Shown: piece by piece, positions 35,025-46,104 of the stretch | Position numbering within the stretch: the first letter of the stretch is position 1 | How the letters are laid out: each line of letters opens with the position of its first letter | Source: Vandiemenella viatica | Taxonomy: Eukaryota; Arthropoda; Insecta; Orthoptera; Morabidae | Assembly (NCBI GenBank): GCA_031002005.1 | Contig: CM061919.1 | Coordinates: forward strand, 13,897,687 to 13,961,686 | Direction: 5' to 3' | DNA length: 64,000 nt | Made by a program: the position numbers and the translations under genes | The notes under the pieces: model-generated | Databases searched by the model: none | Told to the model about the DNA's origin: nothing | Seen by the model: only the letters and a program-made list of their open reading frames with translations

Positions 35025-35296
35025 TCACTTGATTTTACGTAGTTAAAATTAATTGAATCCGTCATGAAGTTAAGCAGGTTCTAGGTACACATAATGTCAA
35101 TATAAACAGATCAGTATTAATCAACCATAATACAATTATACAACGGATATATACAAGCCTTCATTGGCTTCAACATTTGTGCATTCTTCTTAACACTTAT
35201 TCTTGTTGCAATAAATAAATGTCTATTTACGGATCCAATCATTTTCTTAGTTACTGTTATACAAAACAAACATTTTATTCCATCATCTTAAGTTAC

Positions 35297-35541
35297 CTTT
35301 TTTCTTACGTATGGTTTTACGCCACGTCGACGACCAGGTCATTAGATGCGGGATGGGACTGGGGACAAGGAACAGGAAAGAATTCGGCCACATTTTTGAA
35401 GGACGCATCCCGACATTCGCCTGGAGTGATTTAGGGAAACCATGGAAAACCCTCATCTGGATGCCTGGATGGAGATTCGAACCGGCGTCCTCGAGAATGT
35501 GAGGCCAGAACCTTAACCGTTCACCCGCCACTCTCGGTCTC
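35297..35541 (-). mobile_element. SINE family A inserted in the LTR element, 8-bp target duplication
   Basis: Full SINE-A in reverse: tail side 'ggttttacgccacgtcgacg', body 'aaaccatggaaaaccctca', B box read as 'ggagattcgaacc', head near 35530. 'taagttac' is duplicated at 35289-35296 and 35542-35549. Confidence 0.93.
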
Positions 35542-35549
35542 TAAGTTAC

Positions 35550-37010
35550 TACGTAAATTACTTTTTTCGAACCTTCCAGTTTTCTTATATCTTTTGAATG
35601 AACATCTAATACTCCCCATCTATATACACAGAGCTTCACTATATATTGACAGAGACATAAACTTTGAATTGTCTCAAACAGCAAACTTTGGCATATCCAT
35701 ACAACGGCTGTTGGATCATTTGGTTCTGTTTTTACAGGTTGTTTGTCCCTTATCAGTAATTTTGCTGAATCTACTGGCAATACATATTTACAATCATCAC
35801 TACTGCAGTTCAGCCCCTCATTACCTCCAATTCCATTGTCTATTAAATGATTAATACTATCTATACGTAAGAAACTATCTGAATCAGTACCAACAACTGT
35901 CCTAACAACTGGCTCAATGACTTCCTCCACAACATGATTATTACCTCCTACATCAAAGAGTGTACAAAAAATTGTGTCACCTAAGTAACATTCTGCATAT
36001 TTTTCCTAATCAGAAACCGGTAAAGGGAACTTCTTACTCCTAACAGTTGCATCGATACTATCACCTACATCAAATAAAGAGATAAGCAACGTATCAGCTA
36101 AGTCACATTCAGAACATTTTTCCAACTTAGGGATTGGTACATAAGCCTTTTCAATCTCCCTCGGTTCGGTAGACAAACATCATAACTCACAACTCTCCTC
36201 CTCATCTGGGTCTTCTTCTATCGACACCACTATGTCACCCTCATCTTCAAGATATCTGAGCATTTTTGAAAATTTTCTCCCCACCTTTATAAACAAATAT
36301 AGTCCATGCCACGCTGGATCACACTAGATTCAGATAGTCATACTGTATACTACAAATTCTGCATTATTTTTGGTAATTAACCTGTGACCATCATGTAAAT
36401 CTTCTACACAAAATTTATGAATATCACATATTGAAATGAGTGACAAGGTACTCTGGTACTCTGATGTTCCCTTTTCTGCTCTACCCTTTCATCAACCCTT
36501 GCATCATCAAAATCATTAATTACATCACTCATTACTATACCCCTATCATGAAATTCCCTTGCTGCTCCCCCCATTGCACTGTCTACCACAACAGGATTAT
36601 TATCCACGTTACATTCACCAACTTCCTCGTCACATCCAGGAGTTACCACTTTGTCATATTTTAGAGATGCTACTACACATGCATTACCATTAGAAACTAC
36701 TTCTATTACACACAAATCAACTACCTGATCATAGTAGGAAGGATTTCCATCTCTTGAACAATTTTATTATTATTAGAGCCAAATGCTTCCTTATTAACAC
36801 TTACTTTTGACTTAACACTAACGAAATACTTAAGGACATTTGAACTACCATTGTTTTTAAATATAGAATTTACCTTATGGGAACCGGTACCTGGACCCAA
36901 ACTATTTCCTACCACTGTCGGGTCGAAAGCAGTGGTGGTCTTTAGTTAGGCTGCCCCCCCCCCCTCCCCACGCTGCTTTTCACTTTCAGGCTGTGTTTTG
37001 TTCTCTCACT
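35550..37010 (-). pseudogene. Unrecognised decayed coding region of the LTR element
   Basis: Minus-strand open stretches lie at 35541-35930, 36404-36715 and 36721-36915, rich in Val, Asp, Glu and Asn. No DTG/DSG protease, RT or integrase signature could be found in any frame. The region could be a lineage-specific extra ORF, an env-like remnant, or scrambled pol too decayed to see. A C run at 36953-36964 is a low-complexity tract. Confidence 0.4.
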
Positions 37011-37284
37011 CTCCCATTATCATTTCTCCTTGCATAATTATCACGACCTCTCCCCCTGGATCTACCATTTCGTGACCTATGATCCCTCTTGGAAGACTCC
37101 TGCTCTCCTTCCTACGGTAATAATTGAAATACCAATCAGAGAATGACTCCTAAGAATCAAAAAGCCTAAATAATTCAGAAACCCTGTCCACGTTGATTAC
37201 ATCCAAAGTAGCTATTAAATTTCTTGTTTGCTGAGGTAGCCTAGCTCATATTAAATCAATGCATTCTTCTTCCCCATAAGGATG
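37011..37284 (-). pseudogene. Gag C-terminal remnant with Arg/Gly-rich basic tail
   Basis: In the minus sense, 'RLPQQTRNLIATLDV' is followed by 'ESFSDWYFNYYRRK' and then a basic stretch with 'RNGRSRGRGRDNYARRND', typical of nucleocapsid tails. Two in-frame stops occur ('DLI*ARL' and 'FDS*ESF'). It continues across the hAT insertion from 41464 upward. Packaging and assembly of the element RNA is the family role; no zinc knuckle is visible. Confidence 0.6.
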
Positions 37285-37292
37285 GTCTAAAT
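37285..37292. repeat. hAT target-site duplication, left copy
   Basis: 'gtctaaat', identical to 41456-41463; it fits the 8-bp hAT consensus with T at position 2 and A at position 7. Confidence 0.9.
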
Positions 37293-38639
37293 CAGTGGTT
37301 CCCAACGTTGACCGTACCGCCCCCCAGTGGGCGTTAGGGAGCTCGAAGGGGGCGTTTGTGAACAAAGGCAAATTTGGGGGGCGTTGACGCCCAGCCAGCG
37401 CCCCCCTAGCCAACACTGGCAAGGACTTGCCGATAAGATTAATTAATAACAGAAAAACATTGAACAAATGTTTCAGCAAAGGCCCTAATTTCAAATGTCG
37501 CTTTAAGCAAGATCAGTGGGGATTAAAAGTTGGTATTAGTACATTATATCTTTGTTCCTAACACCTGCTTCAATGGTTGATGAATGAGTCGCAACAAGCG
37601 CTGTGCACTACAGGGATCATCATTATTAGTATGTTTATGTTCCGGATCGCTCAACAATGTTTATACGTTTACACTGGTCAGTGTTCGATTGTTCGGTAGT
37701 GCCTTCTGACGGAGCGACTGCGAACCTGTGCAGTATCTACAGTTTACGTTGACCTACTTACTGAAGATTATTTATTTTGGAATATCTATCTGCCACAGAA
37801 GTTAGTACATATTAATTATTATTATTTGCTTATTATTCTATTTACTGATCGATATTATGTGACCAATGTGCTGTGAAATTTCAACTATGTTTTAATCTTT
37901 TATTTAATTTTTGTATCATGTGCTAACTGCACTTGATTCTGTACTGATCACTGCTACTACTCCTATTATTATTATTATCAACATCATTTTTTACATTTAG
38001 AAATTTTTAAAAGTGTAAGAATACCTATGGTTGACATGAAGTTGTATGAAATTCAAATTTAAGAAAATACTGTGATCCAGAAAACCAGCAACACTGTCAG
38101 GTCAACTGAACGGGTCAACGGGTTCGGCGATAGTCTCTTCTGTCGATGGTGAACAGTTTCTGCAGTGCATGTGGTTACCATATGCGGAAGCGCGTATCTT
38201 TTTAGCAAAATAGCAGCTTCGGGAAGTACTTTAACTCTCAGTTAATATAAGTTTGCTTTACTTTGTACTGAACGTGAATATGGAAATGTTATCATAATGA
38301 AATAAACAAGTGTATGCATTCGTAGTTTAAACGGGAATGATATTTCTAGTATGGTTAGCCTCTCTGTCATAGGTAGGTGTTCCTTAAATCGAGAGGGGTG
38401 TCGAATTTACGTTTATCAATAATAAATGGGCTTTAATTGCAAACTGAACAAACCATCATACCGTTTACAACATACACTATGGGAGGCGCTAAGGCACCTA
38501 ATCGATATGTGGCGTGTTTCCGGTACAAACAATGTCATATTTGGGAGCCTACAGCTCTTATATTGTATCGTGGGCAGATATTGAAATCACTCACTTGCTA
38601 AGTACTTCGTGTAAGGCCGGCATATATTGAAACGGGATA

Positions 38640-39792
38640 TTGTTAGGCAGTTTTCACATTGGCAAAACCCGTGCCGGATACAATGTAATCAAATGAGAGC
38701 TTTAACACGTAAGACTCATTCACACCAGCGGTCAGCTCAGCTCAGGTCAAAAATCGCTATACACGTAATACAACCGCTAGTGTGAATGCTATCCTGTATT
38801 GTGAGCTGAGCTGAGCTGAACTGACCGCTAGTGTGAATGGGCCTTACACATAGTCCGGTCTGACAGATCACTGGTGCAGGTGATGGAGAGGATCTAATCT
38901 CAGTCCCGATAATTTTCTGTAGTTTTTGTAATAAGTAATTACTCGCGCGATACTATGACATTAATCGAATTAGTTGATATTAAACCTTATTTGTGAGATA
39001 AAACAGCCAACTATTTTAAAGTTAGAACAGAATGCGTGCAAAGAGATTTTCACATTTTTGAAAGAAAATTTTGAAGTTATAACAATACAGAACAGGTTAC
39101 ACAATTTATTTAGTTAATTTGCCACGGCAACATACCTTCGATACTGACAAAGTATCTTTGTGTTGATACCACAAATAATAGCACAACCAGATTTACAATT
39201 TTAAGTAAAGTGTAAGTTAATTATAATGTTTGTTAGTACTAATGATAAATATTTAATTTATCATTTTTCAGTTGGTTTCATTTTCTTTTCATTTCGAAAT
39301 ATTCTTTCAGAAATGTATACATCTCTTTCCATGCCTACGTTTTAGTTTACTTGTGCTTATTCCCAATGTGTAGGTCTCATGTAAGTCAGTAAAGTTTGCT
39401 CCTTTAACGAGATCCTTAAAAATCAATAGAAGAAATTTATAGATTTCAATCTCAGTCGTAGATATTGTATAATATTTAAAAAATTGATTTCATTTCCTAA
39501 TTGGTCAAAATTTTCAGTGAAACAAACATATAGCAGAATATTTGTGTACCTAATTTATTTCACTTTTTCTAGGCCTCTTTTTGTATTTGAGTCAACACAG
39601 TATGTATCCAGTACTGTATGTTAATGAAAAATTTACTATACTTAGTTCTACGATATAATTAACTATTAAAATAACGTTTTTTGAATGGTGGATTCCTATT
39701 TCTTCCGCCAAAGCAAAAAACTTATTGAACTCGATGCGATAAGGCCGCCGCCGGCTCCGGTTTTGCCGGTGTGTGTGAAAACAATATTAGGC
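38640..39792. mobile_element. Possible further DNA transposon inside the hAT
   Basis: 'gttttcacattggcaaaacc' plus 'gtgccgg' at 38650-38677 is an imperfect inverted match to 39745-39785 ('ccggctccggttttgccggt' plus 'gtgtgtgaaaac'). Arms of ~35-40 bp, 1.15 kb apart, could be terminal repeats. No coding sequence lies between them and no target duplication was found. Confidence 0.35.
38709..38847. mobile_element. MITE, 139 bp, inverted-repeat termini
   Basis: Left arm 38709-38749 ('gtaagactcattcacaccag', 'cggtcagctcagctca') mirrors right arm 38802-38847 ('gctgaactgaccgctagtgt', 'gaatgggccttac'). A third copy of the tail motif 'accgctagtgtgaat' sits internally at 38773-38787. Target duplication not certain. 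Confidence 0.75.
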
Positions 39793-39845
39793 TATACGAC
39801 TTTTTTTTAAAAAATAAGTTTTATTTTTTAAATTTTATATTTTCT

Positions 39846-40115
39846 ATGGAGTGAATTGGAAGCACTTAAAGAAGATTTTAAAAACAGATTTCAGGATATT
39901 CTTAACATGACCATTCCAGATTTGGTATTAGAATCTTTCTCAAACTTACAAACAGCAGATTTATCGCTACAGGAAGAGTTGATAGAACTGTCAAAAAATG
40001 AAGAGTTAAAATTGAAATTAAAAAATGTATATCAAGAATTTTGGCTACAGAGGTATATTCCAGATTTATATCCGGCTTTGTGGGCTGCAACAAAAAAGTT
40101 TTTTATTGCATTCCC
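39846..40115 (+). pseudogene. hAT transposase C-terminal domain, first part
   Basis: 'EALKEDFKNRFQDIL', 'DLSLQEELIELSKNEELKLK' and 'VYQEFWLQRYIPDLYPALWA' followed by 'ATKKFFIAFP' match the helical C-terminal region of ZBED5/SCAND3-type hAT transposases. The frame is open. The upstream catalytic domain is absent, so an internal deletion lies near 39840. A LINE begins at 40116 in the same frame, producing a 229-codon chimeric open frame that ends at 40545. Confidence 0.85.
40105..40115. repeat. LINE target-site duplication, left copy
   Basis: 'attgcattccc' is repeated exactly at 40948-40958; both copies encode hAT residues. Confidence 0.9.
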
Positions 40116-40947
40116 TGAAAATCCAAAATACCTGGCTGTAACTCTTGATAGAAGTCTCACTTTTAAAAGCCACTGTCGCAATGTCAAGATGAAAGTATCA
40201 GCACGCAACAAAATCTTAAGCAAGTTGACCGGATCTAGCTGGGGAGCTAACCCAAGCGTCATCCGCACCTCTGCCTTAGCATTATGCTACTCCGCAGCAG
40301 AGTATGCATGTCCTGTGTGGCAAAAATCCAGCCATGCTAAGACAGTAGACGTTGAGCTCCACAGAACATGCCTGCTCATCACAGGTTGTCTCAGACCATC
40401 GCCTGTAAGCAAAGTGGAGATACTAGCTGGCATCGCCCCTGGAGATATACGCCGGGAAGTTGTCACCAGCGTGGCAAGGCTTAAAGTGATTGAAGACGTC
40501 CGACACCCCCTACATAGCTATACACCAGCGCCATCGAGACTATAGTCCGGTTCAAGCTTCATGCAGACTTCAAAGCCACCAACTGCGGCTCCAAGCAATG
40601 AAAGAATATTGGCTTGGCAGAAGAGATTACAACAAGGGTTCGAGTGGATCAAGCAAGAGAGGGTCTACCACCTGGGTCTGAAAACCATGGCTCATATGGA
40701 AGTCGCTAAATAGGCTTCGAGTTGGATGTTGGCCGCTGCAAAGATACACTTGCCACTTGTGGATACGTGGGAGAACAGCCAGATACCACATCTTCGTGCG
40801 GCGAGAGAGAAACCATGGTACATTTTCTGTCCACAACTTGGAATAAATGTATCACAATTTGAGCTCCAATCAGCTACTGAGAAAGCCATCACATTGGCAG
40901 AAAAACTACCACATATTTGATGCTGTCATCGACACGAGAAGAATAAG
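40116..40947 (+). mobile_element. 5'-truncated LINE inserted in the hAT transposase
   Basis: Coding starts mid-RT thumb: 'NPKYLAVTLDRSLTFKSHCR', then 'ARNKILSKLTGSSWGANPSV', 'AEYACPVWQKSSHAKTVDVE' and 'GIAPGDIRREVV', with a stop near 40545. After frameshifts a Cys-His tail is visible ('SSCGERETMVHFL', about 40790-40830). The 3' end is 'gacacgagaagaataag'. It is the same family as the LINE at 57243-58745, whose matching blocks and 3' end ('gacacgagaataataataat') correspond. Bounded by an 11-bp duplication. It lacks endonuclease and catalytic RT, so dead on arrival. Confidence 0.9.
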
Positions 40948-40958
40948 ATTGCATTCCC

Positions 40959-41097
40959 GTCGTCATGTTTAGCATAAAGGGGATTTAGTGCAGTAAGCAA
41001 TTTACTAACAAAGAAAAGAAACAGATTGCCAGTAGTGGAACGCGGCTATTTAAGACTCCTACTGACAAATATAGCACCAAACGTAGAAAAATGAGTA
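40959..41097 (+). pseudogene. hAT transposase C-terminal end, second part
   Basis: After the LINE the frame resumes with 'SSCLA*RGFSAVSNLLTKKR' and 'NRLPVVERGYLRLLLTNIAP', matching the conserved end of hAT transposases ('ERGFSAVSNLLTKKRNRL'-like). One stop (TAA) replaces the Glu of the usual VERGFS. It ends at a natural stop after 'NVEK'. Confidence 0.87.
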
Positions 41098-41400
41098 TCA
41101 TTACATCAAGCTCGGACCTCTCACTGGTAATTTTACGATAATTTTCAATATATGTTTTTAATCAACTTTTGTACAAGGCACAAAAAATGTTAATATTCTT
41201 TAATAAAGTAATTTAAAAAATCTGTCCTTGTTTTTAAATAATTAATATAGTCCAATTCACCTAAGAGGGGTGCCATCAAATCACTGTTTGAAGAAGTGGG
41301 CAACAAGCCAATTAAATTGAAGCGCTATGGTTTACACAATGTTGATTACAACAACAAAAGACGTCGGTGCTATTTTTTTTTTCAAACAAGGGGGCGGTGA
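41098..41400. other. hAT 3' untranslated and subterminal region
   Basis: AT-rich, with no coding signal. The subterminal G tracts ('gggggcgg') at 41390-41430 mirror the C tracts near the left end. Confidence 0.6.
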
Positions 41401-41463
41401 GTAATATTTTTTTTCGAAAAGGGGGCGGTAAGTCAAAAAAGGTTGGGAACCTATGGTCTAAAT

Positions 41464-42480
41464 ATTTACACTTGATTCAACATTTATGAAAAAAAATCAT
41501 GCTGACTCTCGCTACCCGGTTTTTAGGGCCTACCAGTATACAATTTTCTTTCTCCTGAAACTTCCTACTTGTTGACCAAAAATATTCCAGAAAGTTTTCT
41601 TTGAACAGGTTATAGTAATTCACTTCACTAACTTGCCTATCGCCCCATGTCCTAGCTTAGGACGTTAGATGTTTACATATTAGTGCAATTTTCTTACTGT
41701 TGGGTAACACATTAAAATATTAAAATCTTTAAGAATTATCTATAAATTCTGAAAGTTGGAGCCTTCCACTGTCATCATAGAATTCAAATTCTTTCTTAAC
41801 ATGAGCACTGACAGTTGGATTACCTGGTAAGGGAACAACACCTTGACATAGTTGAACCTGTAACCCACCATACTTTTTCTCCCACTGATTTACACTACTT
41901 TCTAATCCATGCGTAAATTGTTCCTGTTGCTGCACCAATGTGTTAATATTTTGTCCCATCTCCTGTCTCAACTCAGCAGCTTTAAATATCACTGTCTTTG
42001 AATAAACTAACATACTCCTTCCTCATTTTATCACAATTTTCATTGACTTCTTTCATCTCTTAATAAATCAAATTTTCACATTCAGTTTTATTTTGTTCAC
42101 AAATTTTTGTAACATTTTCAAATTTCTCCTGACATGCTACTACTACTATCTCCAATTTAGAATCTAAATTGTTAATATCCACCTTAATTGAGAGCTAAAA
42201 CCCTGAAATTGCTGTGTGATTTTCACATCAAAACAGTTAGTCAATTCATAGAGTTTTTTTATCATTGTTTTGTTGAAGTTTGAGAAAACTTATTATTGAT
42301 TTCAGAAAATTTACTGTCATCGTCGCTCTTTAACTCAATTCTAATTTCAGAAAATTTGCTGTCAAATTTATCATTGAATTCAGAAAATTGAAAATTAATG
42401 TCAGAAAATTTGCTGTCAAATTTGACGTTGAAGCTTATAAATTTTGACTATCAGCCATTTTTAATTAATAATGAAATCAA
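41464..42480 (-). pseudogene. Gag N-terminal remnant with predicted coiled coil
   Basis: The minus sense shows repeated 'FDSKFSEI'-like heptads (about 42270-42450: 'FQFSEFNDKFDSKFSEIRIE' and 'DDDSKFSEINNKFSQ'), a likely coiled coil. A frame at 41729-42013 with 'QNINTLVQQQEQFTHGLESS' and 'WEKKYGGLQVQLCQG' follows. Frames are broken by several stops. Long coiled-coil Gag N-termini occur in some insect Gypsy-like elements; the assignment rests on this and on position next to the 5' LTR. Confidence 0.55.
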
Positions 42481-42940
42481 TTTTAAAACAAACTTGAGGA
42501 TAACTGAAATTTTTCCAACCTGCACACAAACGAACATGCAATAACAAATATCATAATATTCAGTACTTACTGTTTGTCGTCAATTTTGAACCACTTAAAC
42601 ACTTTTTATTTCTCCTCGTAGCACTTTTCCTCCATTAAACTACACACTTTTTTCACTGAATATAAACATTTAATCACACTATACACGCACAAAACTCTTC
42701 ACTTGTCGACAACACGTCGATCTTCCAAATACCCAGTTTTGACGTCGAAGAACGCTCGTATCCTGTGGCTGAAAAACTCCGCCTCTTGTCATCGGGAGGC
42801 CGCTGTTGATTCCAGTTGTCGAAATTCTCCAAAGTGTGCTGCGATTGGAAACTCCGAAGATATGATTTGCATATTGCAAGTCCGCAGCTGAATATTTTAG
42901 GAAATTGACATCTCACAGATGTGTAATGATTTCTTGTCCT

Positions 42941-42954
42941 GTCACGGTCGCCAT
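42941..42954 (-). promoter_or_regulatory. Primer-binding site of the LTR element
   Basis: The minus strand reads 'atggcgaccgtgac' directly after the 5' LTR end. TGG followed by tRNA-3'-end complement is the expected form. I could not assign the tRNA. Confidence 0.6.
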
Positions 42955-43592
42955 ATTAGGTGTCCCGTGGTTAATTGTTATATAAAATAATTAGCCTATG
43001 AAACAGTTTAAACTATTAATTGTTTTTATTTGTCGAAGACATACACAACTTCAAAGATACTGGCCACTTGTATAAACATACTCCAACGATTACATTCGAC
43101 ACTTCTTCCAAAGACAATACTGCCACACACTAAAACTGTTCGCCCAAAAATGTCTTTGCCGACGTAAACTGTGTCCATAAAACTGTCACTGTAAAACTAT
43201 CTCTGAGTCTCTGCCGCTAGCTTTATATATGTTTCATCGAAAGTTGTAGACGAGTTCAAAGGCTACCGACAGATATGTCTCGAACTTTAACAATACTTAA
43301 ACCATTAAAAACATTTTAAAATCAATCAAAATTAATACATAATCACTTACAAACATTACGAAATGGCCAGAAATGAAAATTAAACATATTTAAACACAAA
43401 ATTATCCACTTAAATCATTTTAAACTGTAGTAAATCTTCCTTTAAACGTCGTAGCTTAAAAAACCGATTTAAAATGATTTACAGTAAATTGCAAGACAAA
43501 CATACAAGATCATATTCAATCAAACTTTAGCTTGCTGCAAATGCTTCGTAAAACACAATTCCATTTAACGTTTAGGTTTGAGGGCTGTTACA
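42955..43592 (-). repeat. LTR (5' LTR in sense orientation), 638 bp
   Basis: It is the partner of 34254-35009. By eye the LTRs differ at many sites and two indels, so the element is not recent. Confidence 0.9.
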
Positions 43593-43597
43593 ATAGT

Positions 43598-43989
43598 CAA
43601 TTTCTTAAATTAATACATGAAAGCAATACATTATTTTACTGACAAACTGAAGATTTTTCGGTTGACTAACAGTTGCGAGACTAGTTGAAACGTCTCTTGA
43701 GTAGCGCTGCCTTTCATACTCTCTGTCCTCAGTGACAGGGCAAGTTCCCTGCTGTGGCATATTATGAGTCCCCTCCTCCAGCAACCCCGCTGTAGCACTT
43801 TATTTGACACCTATGAGTTGTGGTCCAGCGCTCCTGTGTTTAATACTCTGTGGTTCCCCTACCGCTAAAAAACAGTTCGGGGCTCTTTTTAAAATCTATA
43901 CATGTAATAAAACTAACTAAAAAAGAAACTCAGCACAGTTAAGATATTTTTCAAAAATTGAGTTGGGGTATTGTTAGAACTCTGCGGAG
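43598..43989. other. No gene seen
   Basis: Flank of the LTR element. The 43690-43890 part is GC-balanced, with no features that I recognise. Confidence 0.45.
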
Positions 43990-44265
43990 ATTTTAATTTG
44001 TGCCTGTCGGTTTGTTTGCAAGTTGGGATGAATGGGATTATTGCAAAAAACTTCTGGTCAGATTCTGACGGGGTTTAGATTGATGTACAGCTCGTGGTCC
44101 CGCGGGAAATAGGGCTATGCTTCATTTAGATGTGGCATCATAAGGCTGACATGATAATTTTTGTTGAACGCAATTCACGCAAAATCTACGCGAAGGATTT
44201 TGATGGAATTTAAATTAATATACAGCCCAGGGCCCCAAGGCTGTAATAAGGTATGTTTTATTTAA
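43990..44265 (+). repeat. Dispersed repeat, family D, copy 2
   Basis: Partner of 8460-8745: shared 'gtttagattgatgtacagct', 'cgtggtcccgcggg', and a second 'taaattaatatacagccc' block. Non-coding. Confidence 0.75.
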
Positions 44266-44955
44266 AAGCTAAGGAATGTTGAAAAATTAAGTTAACAGCG
44301 TCCATTTACAGTGAAGTTACTTATCCGGGTCAAAATGTCCATCGTGTTTCTGGGGATTGTAAGTGCAGTTTGTTATCCCTTCACACAAAAGTAATTTGAG
44401 TTCAGTGAGTCACAGAAGCCATATTTCAATAAGTTCTTGATAAGCTGGTTTAACAGAGTGATGTACACACTAACAGTCCACGCGAACAGATTTTCGGGCA
44501 ACGTGTAGTGAAACAATACAGTTCGCACGTTGCCGGCAGTACTAAATGACTGTTTTTGGATTTTTTTGCTTCTGTCTGTTTGTTTGCGTTTGATACATGC
44601 AAAAACCATGGAGGGACGGAATTTTTAGAGCATTTAGAACACTGTGTACTGTATAATTTAGCATCCAGCATTAAAATGAGGTACAACACCAAGCACTGTA
44701 AAACATCGTTAAAAATCTTGTTTCAGCTCCGCCTATTGAATAATATGTCTTGAGAAACATATTATCCAGCGCCTTCTGCATATCGTTTGTTCTAATATCA
44801 CACTAAAATCACATAATGGTTACTGCAACTGTAATGATGTATGCCAGTACATTGCTGCAAGTAAAGACTACTGCGGTGTTTATTTATACTCGCTTTGGGT
44901 TATTAGTTCCATTAATATTCCAATTCTCGTCAGCATGTGCTGTATACTGTCAGGT
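44266..44955. other. No gene recognised
   Basis: AT-rich with several short open frames on both strands, none with protein features. Confidence 0.45.
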
Positions 44956-44963
44956 CTTCTCTG

Positions 44964-45207
44964 CAGTGGCGGATCTAGGATTTTTTTTTGGGGGGGGGGG
45001 GCGGGCTTGAGAGGACAGCGGTTTCGTTTGGGGGGGCATGAGTCGGGTAAGGGTAGGCTTTATAGTCATGTCGCCCTTAAAAAATCAGAACTAAAAAAAC
45101 CAGTTTCCAAATCTCCAAAATTACCGATGCCTGGGGTGGACCTAAATACTTTTGGGCGGGGGGCTTGAGCCCTCTAGCCCTCCCCCCCCCCCATGGATCC
45201 GCCATTG
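44964..45207. mobile_element. hAT-type MITE, 244 bp
   Basis: Terminal inverted repeats 'cagtggcggatcta' (left) and 'caatggcggatcca' (reverse complement of right end) are flanked by the exact 8-bp duplication 'cttctctg' (44956-44963 and 45208-45215). Long G and C runs sit just inside the ends. No coding capacity. Confidence 0.9.
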
Positions 45208-45215
45208 CTTCTCTG

Positions 45216-46104
45216 TAATTTCAGAATGTGGTTAATGTTTTGACAACATTAATCTCTCAGCCAGTTTCAAGAAAAGTTAACTTGAGATTGTTCTTGTAAG
45301 AAGTATCGTGATCTATTACAATCTTACGGTTGTAAGATAGAATCTACGTTCTAACCAGAATTTTCCATAAACATTTCTTTCAACTATTTGAACATGTATA
45401 TCATTTATGTGTGAAATATTTCGTATGTTCGAGAAATAACAGATAACAAGTAAAAATATGATTGAAATAAGCTTATTATAGCCATTTCCTCTCGCAGGAA
45501 AAATCATTTATTCATACTACTAGACTTTCATAGATAACAGTGATTTAAAAATGCAAACGATTATAAAACATTTAGAAATGTATCAGACTTCAGACAGCTG
45601 ATGATTTTAATAGTATTCAGTGATCATAAATATTTGTGTTCATTTGCAGTTTCAGAGAAAAGTATTAATTGCGAGACATGTATTGCAACAGTTGTCATGT
45701 GTTTTATAATTAATGGCAATTAAGTTACGTAAGAATGCAATTATTGCTACTTTTAGTGTTATGTGTATGTCTACTTTATTATTTTTGGTGCATGTGTATC
45801 TGCAGTTTATAATCAAGACTTACATCTCTGAGAAGAACGAGAAGTAATACTTTTCAACAAAATTAAAAAACAGTTTATAACATTTTTCAATGACCACCTT
45901 AACTGTGCACAGTGCGCACATCAATATCGGCATAATTTTCAGAATTGTAGCGTTGTGCGGAATCTAGAATAAATTCTTGCCACTTCCCCTTACAACATGT
46001 CACTACACGTATTGAAGATCGCCAGATCGAGGCCAGTTCAGGCCTTGTGTGGTTTTAATAAATGTTGCATATCTTTTGTGTAGTCCTTAGCTATAATTGT
46101 AATG
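45216..46104. other. No gene seen
   Basis: AT-rich; nothing recognisable. Confidence 0.5.

Larger units (their letters stand above)
37293..41455 (+). mobile_element. hAT transposon (ZBED/SCAND3-type), internally deleted
   Basis: The left end 'cagtggttcccaacgtt' and the reverse complement of the right end 'cataggttcccaacctt' form the terminal inverted repeats. GC-rich subterminal 'ggggggcg'-type tracts lie at both sides. The 8-bp duplication 'gtctaaat' flanks it. The only coding part is the C-terminal dimerisation region of a hAT transposase, split by a LINE. 37410-38630 and 38850-39840 are AT-rich and non-coding. A ~140-bp MITE lies at 38709-38847. Confidence 0.9.
34254..43592 (-). mobile_element. 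LTR retroelement (Gypsy-like), host of nested insertions
   Basis: Two long direct repeats, 34254-35009 and 42955-43592, share dozens of blocks in order. Examples are 'acatacacaacttcaaagat', 'ctgttcgcccaaaaatgtct', 'ttgccgacgtaaactgtgtc', 'tctgccgctagctttatata' and 'gactgttaca'/'ggctgttaca'. The 5-bp duplication 'atagt' flanks the whole at 34249-34253 and 43593-43597. In the minus sense the LTR begins TGTAACAG, a tRNA-primer-like site adjoins the 5' LTR, and a purine tract adjoins the 3' LTR. Removing the hAT and the SINE leaves about 4.9 kb. Gag-like traces remain. No protease, RT or integrase motif was recognised. Confidence 0.9.
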
